Shown here: positions 7,439 through 13,974 of the stretch, piece by piece
How positions within the stretch are numbered: the first letter of the stretch is position 1
How the letters are laid out: each line of letters begins with the position of its first letter
NCBI GenBank assembly: GCA_021205005.1
Contig: JAJPYK010000035.1
Span: forward strand, 1 to 13,974
Direction: 5' to 3'
From: Paraprevotella sp.
GTDB taxonomy: Bacteria > Bacteroidota > Bacteroidia > Bacteroidales > Bacteroidaceae
Length of the DNA: 13,974 nucleotides
Notes under the pieces: model-generated
The model's database searches: none
Seen by the model: the letters and a program-made list of their open reading frames with translations, nothing else
What the model was told of the DNA's origin: nothing
Program-made: the position numbers and the translations under genes

Positions 7439-8530
7439 TCAGCCATTCGTCTTACGATAGCTCCATATCGCCCCTATGGCAAACACAGCCATGAATCCCA
7501 ACATCTTGACAAATTGGGGAAACAAATCCATAAAGCCGCAACCCTTCAGATAAATCATGCGCATGGCTTGAATGAAATAAGTCAAAGGATTGAAAGCCGA
7601 CATATACTGTGCCCAGTCCGGCATGCTGCGTATAGGCGTAAACAAGCCGTTCATCAGGATAAATACCATCATGAAGAAAAACATCACGAACATGGCTTGC
7701 TGCATCGTAGAAGAGTAATTGGATATGAGTAACCCCATTCCCGAAATGGTAAAGATATAGATGCACGAGAAGAAATAAATCCACCCCAAATGCCCCACGG
7801 GCCTGATGCCATAAAACAAGTTGGCCAGAATCAGACCTATCGTCAGCACCACCAAACCTACGATCCAATAAGGAATCAACTTGGCCAGAATGAAAACGAA
7901 CTTATTCAAGGGAGTCACATTCAACTGTTCGATGGTGCCCACTTCCTTCTCGCTGACGATGTTCAACGCCGGCAGGAAACCGCAAAGCAAGGTCATCATG
8001 ACGATCAGCAGAGCCGGAACCATAAACACTTTGTAATTCAGATGAGGGTTGTACAAGTTGAGCACCGACAAACGTATGGGACTGACCGTACCCAACTGTC
8101 CGTTCACGAAGTCCGTGACCACCGACGACAGGTAAGAACTGCCCAGCCCCCCTTTGGTCCCATTGATCGAGTTCGCGGAGATTTGCAGTTGCAAGGGCTG
8201 TTGGGTTTCCAACGACTTGGCAAAATATCTCGGAATTTCCAGTATGACGTCTGCTTGTCCATCCTCCACCATCGTCAAGGCATGCTTGTAGTCCGGAACA
8301 TCCCCCACCAGATTAAAGTAATCCGTTGAAGCAATCTTCTCCACTAATCTGCGAGACAGCGAAGAATGATCGCCATCTACCACGCATACATTATTGTACT
8401 TGATTTCCAGATTGGCCGCCCAAGGCATAAGAATCATCATCATGCAAGGAAACATCAAGATGAGACGCGGAATGATGGGATTCCTGCGCATCTGTTTGAA
8501 CTCCTTTTCTATTAAATATTTTAGTACCAT
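7439..8530 (-). CDS. ABC-2 type permease, YbhR-like (second permease)
   Basis: This 363-residue integral membrane protein has the ABC-2 exporter layout. A first membrane helix (about 19-39) is followed by a large extracytoplasmic domain (about 40-168), then five more membrane segments (about 169-191, 210-238, 248-270, 277-298 and 341-358). The conserved cytoplasmic stretch SEKEVGTIEQLNVTPL (193-208), which contacts the ATPase in this family, is intact. It is paralogous to the permease encoded just upstream, and the two probably form a heterodimer driven by the fused ATPase. It is the last gene of the operon, 26 bases after its neighbour, with a purine-rich AAAGAAAG before the ATG. The transported substrate is unknown. 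Confidence 0.88.
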   Translation of the reverse strand: MVLKYLIEKEFKQMRRNPIIPRLILMFPCMMMILMPWAANLEIKYNNVCVVDGDHSSLSRRLVEKIASTDYFNLVGDVPDYKHALTMVEDGQADVILEIPRYFAKSLETQQPLQLQISANSINGTKGGLGSSYLSSVVTDFVNGQLGTVSPIRLSVLNLYNPHLNYKVFMVPALLIVMMTLLCGFLPALNIVSEKEVGTIEQLNVTPLNKFVFILAKLIPYWIVGLVVLTIGLILANLFYGIRPVGHLGWIYFFSCIYIFTISGMGLLISNYSSTMQQAMFVMFFFMMVFILMNGLFTPIRSMPDWAQYMSAFNPLTYFIQAMRMIYLKGCGFMDLFPQFVKMLGFMAVFAIGAIWSYRKTNG

Positions 8531-8556
8531 ATAAATCTTTCTTTTTGTGCCTGTCG

Positions 8557-9645
8557 TTATTCCAGGCGTACCTTAAATTTCTTCAGACTCAGACAGATGA
8601 GAAAGAGCGCCATGCCGGCCAATATAACGGCTTCCTTCCATACGGCCTCAAATCCCATCCCTTCGATCATGACTTTCTTTACGGCCATGATATACCATTT
8701 GGCCGGAACGATATTTGAAATCCATCGCAAAATGGCGGGCATGCTTTCCACCGGAAATATCATACCGGACAGCAACATCACCGGCATCATCAACCCCATA
8801 CCTGAAATGAGCATGGCGCCCACTTGGTTGTCTACCAGACAGGAGATGAACAACCCCAAGGACAGGGCGACGATAATCAGCAAAAGACTCAAAAAAGACA
8901 GGGTGAACAGACTGCCCTCAACCGGAACGTGCAGGACGTAGACCGACAACAACAAAATCGTGATCAGGTTGACGCACGACAACACCAGGTAAGGGACGGC
9001 CTTGGCTATAATAATGAAAATGGGACGGATAGGAGAAATCAACAGGACTTCCATCGTACCGATCTCTTTTTCCCGGACGATGGAGATGGAAGTCATCATC
9101 GCGCAGATCAGCATCAGAATCAGTCCCATTACGCCGGGTACGAAATTATACGCGCTCTTCATTTGAGGATTGAATAGCAAATGCGTCTGCACATTAAAAT
9201 TCGCAGCTTGGTCGCCTTGCAAGGCTTGTCCCACGATGCCCTGCACATAGTCCGACATCATACTGGCCGTATTAGGATCCGTGGCGTCCACCACCAACTG
9301 GATGCCGGCCTCTCCCGTGCGCAGATTTTTATCGAAGTCGTGAGTAAACGTCACGACAATATCCGCTTCATCGCGCCGGAAAACGTTCTCGATATCCGCA
9401 GCCGAAGATAATTCTTTCACTACGGAAAAGTAACGGTTCTGATCCAGCCGCTCCGTGATGCGCGTAGTGACCATGTCTTTCGACGGATCGAGCACGGCGA
9501 TACGGCTATGGTTCAGCTCCGTAGTAATGGCAAATCCGAACAGGATGATTTGCAGGACAGGCATGCCCAACAAAATCATCATCGTACGCCGGTCACGGAA
9601 AATATGAAAAAATTCTATTTTGATAAAAGCCCAGAACTGTTTCAT
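8557..9645 (-). CDS. ABC-2 type permease, YbhS-like (first permease)
   Basis: This 362-residue membrane protein has the same plan as its downstream partner. Helix 1 spans about residues 22-40, an extracytoplasmic domain about 41-168, and five further helices lie near 170-190, 210-237, 248-270, 277-298 and 339-355. The conserved motif REKEIGTMEVLLISPIRP (191-208) marks the coupling region of ABC-2 drug and polymer exporters. The pair resembles YbhS and YbhR of E. coli, which work with the double-ATPase YbhF. The start lies seven bases after the ATPase stop, implying translational coupling. The sequence does not reveal what is exported. Confidence 0.89.
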   Translation of the reverse strand: MKQFWAFIKIEFFHIFRDRRTMMILLGMPVLQIILFGFAITTELNHSRIAVLDPSKDMVTTRITERLDQNRYFSVVKELSSAADIENVFRRDEADIVVTFTHDFDKNLRTGEAGIQLVVDATDPNTASMMSDYVQGIVGQALQGDQAANFNVQTHLLFNPQMKSAYNFVPGVMGLILMLICAMMTSISIVREKEIGTMEVLLISPIRPIFIIIAKAVPYLVLSCVNLITILLLSVYVLHVPVEGSLFTLSFLSLLLIIVALSLGLFISCLVDNQVGAMLISGMGLMMPVMLLSGMIFPVESMPAILRWISNIVPAKWYIMAVKKVMIEGMGFEAVWKEAVILAGMALFLICLSLKKFKVRLE

Positions 9646-9652
9646 CGTTCAT

Positions 9653-11119
9653 TTATTCATTACGTTTGGCCTCGCGGGCTAATCGATGGAATACCCCATC
9701 CATGCTTCCTTCTCCGAACGAGTGTTTCAATTCCTCGGGAGTGCCCAAGGCCCGTATGCGTCCGTCCACCATGATGGATACCCGTCCGCAAAATTCCGCC
9801 TCGTCCATATAATGAGTGGTTACGAAAATCGTAATGCCTTGGTCGGCCGCCTGATAAATCAATTCCCAGAATTGCCGGCGCGTTTTAGGATCTACGCCGC
9901 CGGTAGGTTCATCCAGAAAAACTATGTCCGGACGGTGGAACGTCGCTACGGAGAAGGCCAATTTTTGTTTCCATCCCAACGGCAAGGACTTGACTAAGGT
10001 GTTACGTTCACCTTCCAGTCCCAACGTATGCAACACTTCTTCCGTGCGCTCTTTGATCACTTGCTCCGGAAGTCCGTAGATACCGGCAAACAACCTCATG
10101 TTTTCCCACACTTTCAAATCATCATATAAGGAGAACTTTTGGCTCATATATCCGATATGTTTCTTGATTTCCTCCTGTTGGGTATTGATGTCGAACCCCG
10201 CAATACGTCCTGTTCCGGATGTGGAATAAGACAATCCGCACAGCATACGCATGGCCGTAGTCTTGCCTGCGCCGTTGGCCCCGAGGAAGCCGAAAATTTC
10301 TCCTTTTTCCACTTGAAAAGAGATATGGTCCACGGCCGTGAACGTACCGAAGCGTTTCACCAGGTCTTTCACCTCGATCACATATTCCGACTGCCATCCG
10401 GTCTGTTCCCGTTGCAGTCCGGGAGGACACAGGATGTCGGCGAAACGGGTCAGCATGACGGCCGGAGTGTCGATTCCCCTGACTTTGCCTTCGTAAAAGA
10501 AGGCCATGCGGTCGCAACTTTTTATCTCGTCCAAGTAAGGCGTGGAAACGATGATGGTGATTCCTTCCTCCTTCAAGCGGTGCAGCATTGCCCAGAACTC
10601 TTTACGCGACACGGGGTCTACTCCGGTGGTCGGTTCGTCCAGAAGCAAAACCACCGGCTTGTGGATCAGAGCACAGCATAATGCCAGTTTCTGCTTCATT
10701 CCACCGGACAATTTACCGGCCTTTCGGGTTTTAAAAGGTTCGATCTGCTTGTAAATATCCTCCACCAAATGGTAGTTTTCTTTCACCGTGGTCCCGAACA
10801 AAGTAGCAAAGAAGTTCAAGTTCTCCTCTATGGTCAGGTCCGAATACAGAGAAAAACGTCCCGGCATATATCCGATGCGGGTACGTAGCGGCCGATAATC
10901 GGCCACGACGTCCAAACCGTCTACTCGGACCTCCCCCGATTCAGGACAAAGCAAAGTTGCCAGGATGCGGAACATCGTGCTCTTTCCGGCTCCGTCCGGA
11001 CCGATCAATCCGAAGATCTCCCCACGCGACACCTCAAAAGAGACATCGTCCAAGGCCGACACTTTGCCATATCGCTTAGACACCCCCTTTACGGTCACTA
11101 TGGATTCCATATTCGTCAT
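9653..11119 (-). CDS. fused double ABC ATPase, YbhF-like
   Basis: This 488-residue protein carries two ABC ATPase domains (about 6-225 and 246-470) and would power the two permeases. Domain 1 has Walker A GPDGAGKST (40-48), signature LSGGM (137-141) and Walker B with D161 and E162. It has G87 at the Q-loop position and P194 at the switch-histidine position. Domain 2 has Walker A GANGAGKTT (280-288), Q327, Walker B D403 and E404, and H436, but its signature is LPLGW (379-383). I chose the ATG at 11119 because it overlaps the HlyD stop as ATGA and starts just before the first strand. A longer frame reaches back to 11260 but would run far into the adaptor gene. YbhF is the best-matching architecture. 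Confidence 0.92.
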   Translation of the reverse strand: MTNMESIVTVKGVSKRYGKVSALDDVSFEVSRGEIFGLIGPDGAGKSTMFRILATLLCPESGEVRVDGLDVVADYRPLRTRIGYMPGRFSLYSDLTIEENLNFFATLFGTTVKENYHLVEDIYKQIEPFKTRKAGKLSGGMKQKLALCCALIHKPVVLLLDEPTTGVDPVSRKEFWAMLHRLKEEGITIIVSTPYLDEIKSCDRMAFFYEGKVRGIDTPAVMLTRFADILCPPGLQREQTGWQSEYVIEVKDLVKRFGTFTAVDHISFQVEKGEIFGFLGANGAGKTTAMRMLCGLSYSTSGTGRIAGFDINTQQEEIKKHIGYMSQKFSLYDDLKVWENMRLFAGIYGLPEQVIKERTEEVLHTLGLEGERNTLVKSLPLGWKQKLAFSVATFHRPDIVFLDEPTGGVDPKTRRQFWELIYQAADQGITIFVTTHYMDEAEFCGRVSIMVDGRIRALGTPEELKHSFGEGSMDGVFHRLAREAKRNE

Positions 11120-12018
11120 TTGAATTTTACTTCGCCGTACATACCTAACTTCAGTTTTCCGTCGTTCTTTACGGCAATCTTTACGGCGTAGACCAGGTTG
11201 GCACGTTCGTCGCGTGTCTGTATGGTTTTGGGCGTAAATTCGGCTTGATTGGAGATCCATGTGATTTTTCCGGCATACTCCTTACGGTCTTCTTCACCAT
11301 AATCGGCATAGACCTTCACTTGTTGTCCTAATTTCACGGCTGAAAGCTGATCGCTGCTTACATAAGCCCGCAAAAAAATGTGCTGCATATCGGCTATCTT
11401 GAAAAGAGGTTTTCCTTGAGTTGTCACCTCTCCCTGCTCCGCATATTTGGTCAATACAGTACCTTCCATGGGAGACGTGATACGGCATTTTTCCAACTGA
11501 TCATCAGTCTGCATAATCTGAACTTTCGTGGCATCGCCCTCGTCCGATACGCCCTGATTGGCGTTGTTTAACGTAGATAGCTGAGCGGCCAATTGTTTCC
11601 TCAATACGGCCAGTTGAGATTCCGCATCATCCACCTGTTTCTGTGTACCCGCATCCTGTTTCAATAAGTTCACGCATCGGTTACGTTCTATTTCGGCTTT
11701 GGCGATTTGTTCACGAGTGGCGGCCACCTGTTTGGCCACATCTTCCCGCTTGCTGCCGATCGACCGTAAGTTTGCCTCCAATTGTTCCTTTTTCAAATAG
11801 AGCTGTACGGAATCCACATAACCGACGAATTGCCCTTGTTTCAGCACGTCTCCTTCTTCCATATTCAGGGCCATGATCTTTCCGTTGGCCTCTGACGAAA
11901 CAATCACCTCGGTGGATTCGAATATGCCCGTAGCATCGAAATCCTCATCATTGTTCTTACAAGATGCCGCCAGACACAGTGCGGCCAGACCGCATATTCC
12001 TTTTATTAAAACTTTCAT
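11116..12018 (-). CDS. HlyD/YbhG-like periplasmic adaptor, putative lipoprotein
   Basis: This 300-residue membrane-fusion protein would link the inner-membrane ABC pump to the outer-membrane channel. The N-terminus is a hydrophobic signal ending in LAASC, with Cys20 as a likely lipidation site, followed by an acidic stretch (KNNDEDFD). The two halves of the biotinyl-lipoyl-like domain are visible: ANGKIMALNMEEGDVLKQGQ (44-63) and SPMEGTVLTKYAEQGEV (182-198). Between them lies a long coiled-coil hairpin (about 72-175). A beta-barrel region follows, with VYADYGEEDRKEYAGKI near residue 236. The start is 12 bases after the tolC-like stop and the gene ends in a 4-base overlap with the ATPase gene. 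The length and hairpin fit the YbhG type of adaptor. Confidence 0.9.
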   Translation of the reverse strand: MKVLIKGICGLAALCLAASCKNNDEDFDATGIFESTEVIVSSEANGKIMALNMEEGDVLKQGQFVGYVDSVQLYLKKEQLEANLRSIGSKREDVAKQVAATREQIAKAEIERNRCVNLLKQDAGTQKQVDDAESQLAVLRKQLAAQLSTLNNANQGVSDEGDATKVQIMQTDDQLEKCRITSPMEGTVLTKYAEQGEVTTQGKPLFKIADMQHIFLRAYVSSDQLSAVKLGQQVKVYADYGEEDRKEYAGKITWISNQAEFTPKTIQTRDERANLVYAVKIAVKNDGKLKLGMYGEVKFK

Positions 12019-12030
12019 TTTCTTTGCTTT

Positions 12031-13284
12031 TTAATGATTCATCGTGTATTTTATATTGTACAACGCTTGCAATCGCTGAATTTCATGCAGAGCTTTGGTC
12101 TGTTTGGCCTGGTCTTCCGAAGTGACCTCGCGCAACATTTCCGTTACGGTCAGCGTACCATTGTTCACCTTCGTCTCGGCAGACTGCCGTATGTTCGTGC
12201 GAAGACGGATCAGTTCATCATCGTTCAGCATCAACTGATTCAGCTTTTCCACTTCGCGTCCGTATTGAACCGTTTCCATGCGATTGTTCAACAGAAACGT
12301 AGCTTCCTGCGCATCCAAATCTTCCCGATTGGCATCCAACAACTGTTTGTCGTTCTTCCGAGTATAGAAATCGCTGATATTCCAACTCAATCTCAAGCCT
12401 GCAATATAATAAGCCTTAAAGCCTCCTTTCAACATATTCAGTCCGGGATCGCTGTAAGCGCCCTGTGCAAACAGACTGAATTTGGGCATGTAACGTACCG
12501 TAAGTCCCTTTTCCTGTACGTCGATTAGCTTCCGTTGCAACGCGTACAAGTCCAACTCCGGACGATTATTGACGGTCGTTTCGGCCTGCACGTCTTCAGG
12601 GTTGACCAAACGCTCGCTCTCTATGTCCTTTTTTCCGGTCAAGAGACCCAGAACCTCCACATAAGCTTTGCGGTTGGCCCGAAGTTCACTTTCGGTCTGA
12701 CGGGCATTCAACTGCTCCACTTGCACGGCATCCAAATCCGCCTGATTGGCCACACCGTGTTGCATACAGGCTTTCACCTGTGCATAATTACGCGTCAACT
12801 GGGCCTGCAACGAGGCGTTCTGATCCAATTGGGCGTCTATGAGCAGAATGCCGAAAAACAGTTGATTCACTCGGTCGTTCAAGGCATAGAGATTCACCTC
12901 CAACTGTTGCTTCTGCACGTCCGACTGGGCACGGATATCCTCCTTCTTATTCCGAATAGCGCCGCCGTCCCAAATCGTTTGGTCCAACTCCAGCATGAGC
13001 TGATACTGATCTTTATCCATGTCCGAAGCGATGCCCGGTATGGAATAAGGAAGTTTGGTCACATCCGACTGGTACGTGGCTTTTCCAGAGACACTCAACT
13101 GGGGTACATAACCTTTCGAAGCATTCTCCAGCGTAAAGCTTTGGGTACGTTCAATCAACTCAAACTGCCTCACGAGCGGATAATTCTCTCGGGCAGCATG
13201 ATAGCAATCTTCCAAAGTCAGTTGTGCCCGGCCCGCACCGCAAGCCGCCCACACCCCGACCATCCATAAGAAAAACCTTTTCAT
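12031..13284 (-). CDS. TolC-family outer-membrane efflux protein
   Basis: This 417-residue protein resembles outer-membrane efflux proteins, which form a trimeric barrel and periplasmic tunnel. A signal peptide is visible, with likely cleavage after GRA at residue 20; the mature protein begins QLTLEDCYHAARENYP, the typical first helix of the family. Two similar helical halves follow, with strand segments such as VPQLSVSGKATYQ and MPKFSLFAQGAYS and a DQTIWDGG-type motif near residue 102. A Cys at residue 15 is a weaker lipoprotein alternative. It starts seven bases after the TetR-like gene and ends 12 bases before the adaptor gene, which supports a dedicated channel for this pump. Confidence 0.92.
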   Translation of the reverse strand: MKRFFLWMVGVWAACGAGRAQLTLEDCYHAARENYPLVRQFELIERTQSFTLENASKGYVPQLSVSGKATYQSDVTKLPYSIPGIASDMDKDQYQLMLELDQTIWDGGAIRNKKEDIRAQSDVQKQQLEVNLYALNDRVNQLFFGILLIDAQLDQNASLQAQLTRNYAQVKACMQHGVANQADLDAVQVEQLNARQTESELRANRKAYVEVLGLLTGKKDIESERLVNPEDVQAETTVNNRPELDLYALQRKLIDVQEKGLTVRYMPKFSLFAQGAYSDPGLNMLKGGFKAYYIAGLRLSWNISDFYTRKNDKQLLDANREDLDAQEATFLLNNRMETVQYGREVEKLNQLMLNDDELIRLRTNIRQSAETKVNNGTLTVTEMLREVTSEDQAKQTKALHEIQRLQALYNIKYTMNH

Positions 13285-13291
13285 CTTTATT

Positions 13292-13922
13292 TTATTTTCT
13301 GAGTCTGCTTAATACCGTTTCTATATTTTCGGCCCGACGTTGCGAAAGAAACTGCCGTTGTTCTTCTTCATTTAAATAAAATGCCGTCTGCACGATGGGC
13401 TGCGCCATAAAGGACATGACATTCAACGATAAGACCATAAAAAGAAAGTCTACCGTACGTATCGGACGAATTTCCCCTCTGTTCAGGGCCTTTTCCAACT
13501 GAATTTCCACATTTTTACGCAACTTGGCCAAAGCCTCCAATAGCAAAGGCAAATACACTTCGCGTCTCTCTTCGCTCAGGTGAATCTCATTCAAAATAAA
13601 CTGCGGAAGCCGAGGATTGGCGGCAAGAAAGTCAAAGTGTGTACCTATCAAGTCGGCCAGTTGGTCGAATAAATGCTTGTTGTCATTGAATGTGGCTTCG
13701 AGCGAATGAGCCATAAGCGAGATTTTTACCCTGAATACCTGCTCGAACAGTTTTTCTTTCGTGCGGAAATAGTAATGCAGCATTGCGTGTGTCACTCCGG
13801 CCTCTTCGGCGATCTCCGTCGTCTTCGCCAAACCGAAGCCCTTGTCCATGAAGATTTTTTTCGGCGGCACGAAGGGCGGCACTAAGAATCGCTTGTTCCG
13901 TATTATCTTCCTTTTTAGTCAT
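13292..13922 (-). CDS. TetR/AcrR-family regulator, frameshifted at a 7-A run
   Basis: Two overlapping frames encode one TetR-like protein. From the ATG at 13922 the first 22 residues read MTKKEDNTEQAILSAALRAA then EK, the start of helix 1. After a run of seven A the reading must skip one base to continue as IFMDKGFGLAKTTEIAEEAG and the recognition-helix region THAMLHYYFRTKEKLFE. Dropping one A restores a normal 209-residue protein, with the DNA-binding domain at about 10-57 and an all-helical ligand domain after it. Without repair, translation could start only at GTG 13882 or ATG 13849, both losing most of helix 1. It heads the export operon, seven bases before the tolC-like gene, like CecR with YbhGFSR in E. 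coli, and is probably its local repressor. Sequencing error, true null mutation and slippage are all possible. Confidence 0.82.
13855..13861 (-). other. seven-A homopolymer at the TetR frameshift
   Basis: The coding strand has seven consecutive A here (seven T on the plus strand), reading GAA AAA AAT in the frame of the upstream ATG. With six A it would read GAA AAA ATC and join the two halves of the TetR protein in frame. The break sits inside helix 1 of the DNA-binding domain. Confidence 0.8.
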
Positions 13923-13934
13923 AACTTAGTTGTT

Positions 13935-13948
13935 TAACACATTTGTTA
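13935..13948. promoter_or_regulatory. candidate TetR operator (inverted repeat)
   Basis: TAACA (13935-13939) and TGTTA (13944-13948) form a perfect inverted repeat around CATT. The site lies between the candidate -7 element and the TetR start codon, over the predicted transcription start. That position suits autorepression by a TetR-family protein. The arms are short (5 bp) and AT-rich, so chance is a real alternative. Confidence 0.35.
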
Positions 13949-13953
13949 GCTCT

Positions 13954-13962
13954 GCAAAAGTA
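13954..13962 (-). promoter_or_regulatory. candidate -7 promoter element of the export operon
   Basis: On the minus strand these bases spell TACTTTTGC, an exact match to the Bacteroides -7 consensus TAnnTTTGC. It would place the start of transcription near 13946-13948 and give a leader of about 25 bases before the TetR ATG at 13922. The matching -33 element would fall beyond the right edge of the window and cannot be checked. Confidence 0.5.
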
Positions 13963-13974
13963 GGCATTTATATC

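Noticed and set aside
11120..11260. Upstream extension of the double ATPase to a start at 11260
   Set aside because: The added 47 residues are arginine-rich and unlike an ABC domain, and they lie wholly inside the adaptor gene. The ATG at 11119 overlaps the adaptor stop as ATGA and begins at the expected domain edge.
12535..13269. 244-codon open frame antisense to the tolC-like gene
   Set aside because: The sense strand encodes a clear outer-membrane efflux protein with a signal peptide; the antisense frame has no independent support.
13683..13922. 79-codon protein starting at 13922 as a separate gene
   Set aside because: Only its first 22 residues look like a protein (TetR helix 1). After the seven-A run it is an out-of-frame reading of the TetR gene, so it was merged into the frameshifted regulator.

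Overview
The window looks like Bacteroidales chromosome, most likely Bacteroides or a close relative. This rests on gene content (a DUF4924-family gene, a stand-alone rfbD, an RF3–TsaC–ClC–Fmt cluster), on near-absent Shine-Dalgarno sequences, and on promoter-like elements of the Bacteroides -7 type (TAnnTTTG). Protein sequences of every gene look like this phylum, and no stretch shows foreign composition by eye. There are no rRNA or tRNA genes, no CRISPR array and no insertion sequence.

Left part (about 143-7202, plus strand): seven genes run head to tail with gaps of only 4 to 25 bases and read as one transcription unit. They encode a LysE/RhtB-type exporter, a DUF4924 protein, dTDP-4-dehydrorhamnose reductase (RfbD), peptide chain release factor 3 (PrfC), a TsaC/YrdC threonylcarbamoyl-AMP synthase, a ClC-family chloride transporter with a C-terminal CBS pair, and methionyl-tRNA formyltransferase (Fmt). 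Three of the seven act in translation, one in nucleotide-sugar synthesis and two in membrane transport. The first 142 bases hold the presumed promoter region, including a second candidate promoter facing off the left edge.

Middle (7203-7438): a 236-base gap between convergent units. It has no convincing gene but several inverted repeats, including a perfect 10-bp stem (7320-7349) that probably terminates the minus-strand operon.

Right part (7439-13922, minus strand): a six-gene export operon in the order TetR regulator, TolC-like outer-membrane protein, HlyD-like periplasmic adaptor, fused double-ATPase, and two ABC-2 permeases. The layout corresponds to the E. coli YbhG-YbhF-YbhS-YbhR exporter and its TetR regulator CecR, with a dedicated TolC partner added. 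Together the genes make a complete tripartite pump from cytoplasm to outside; its substrate is unknown.

The most notable points are: (1) the TetR gene is split by a +1 frameshift in a run of seven A residues, so the operon's presumed repressor is broken, mis-sequenced or made by slippage; (2) the double ATPase has lost its Q-loop glutamine and switch histidine in domain 1 and its LSGG signature in domain 2, which all fall in the same composite ATP site; (3) the ClC protein has valine where exchangers carry the internal proton glutamate. I see no wholly new type of system.
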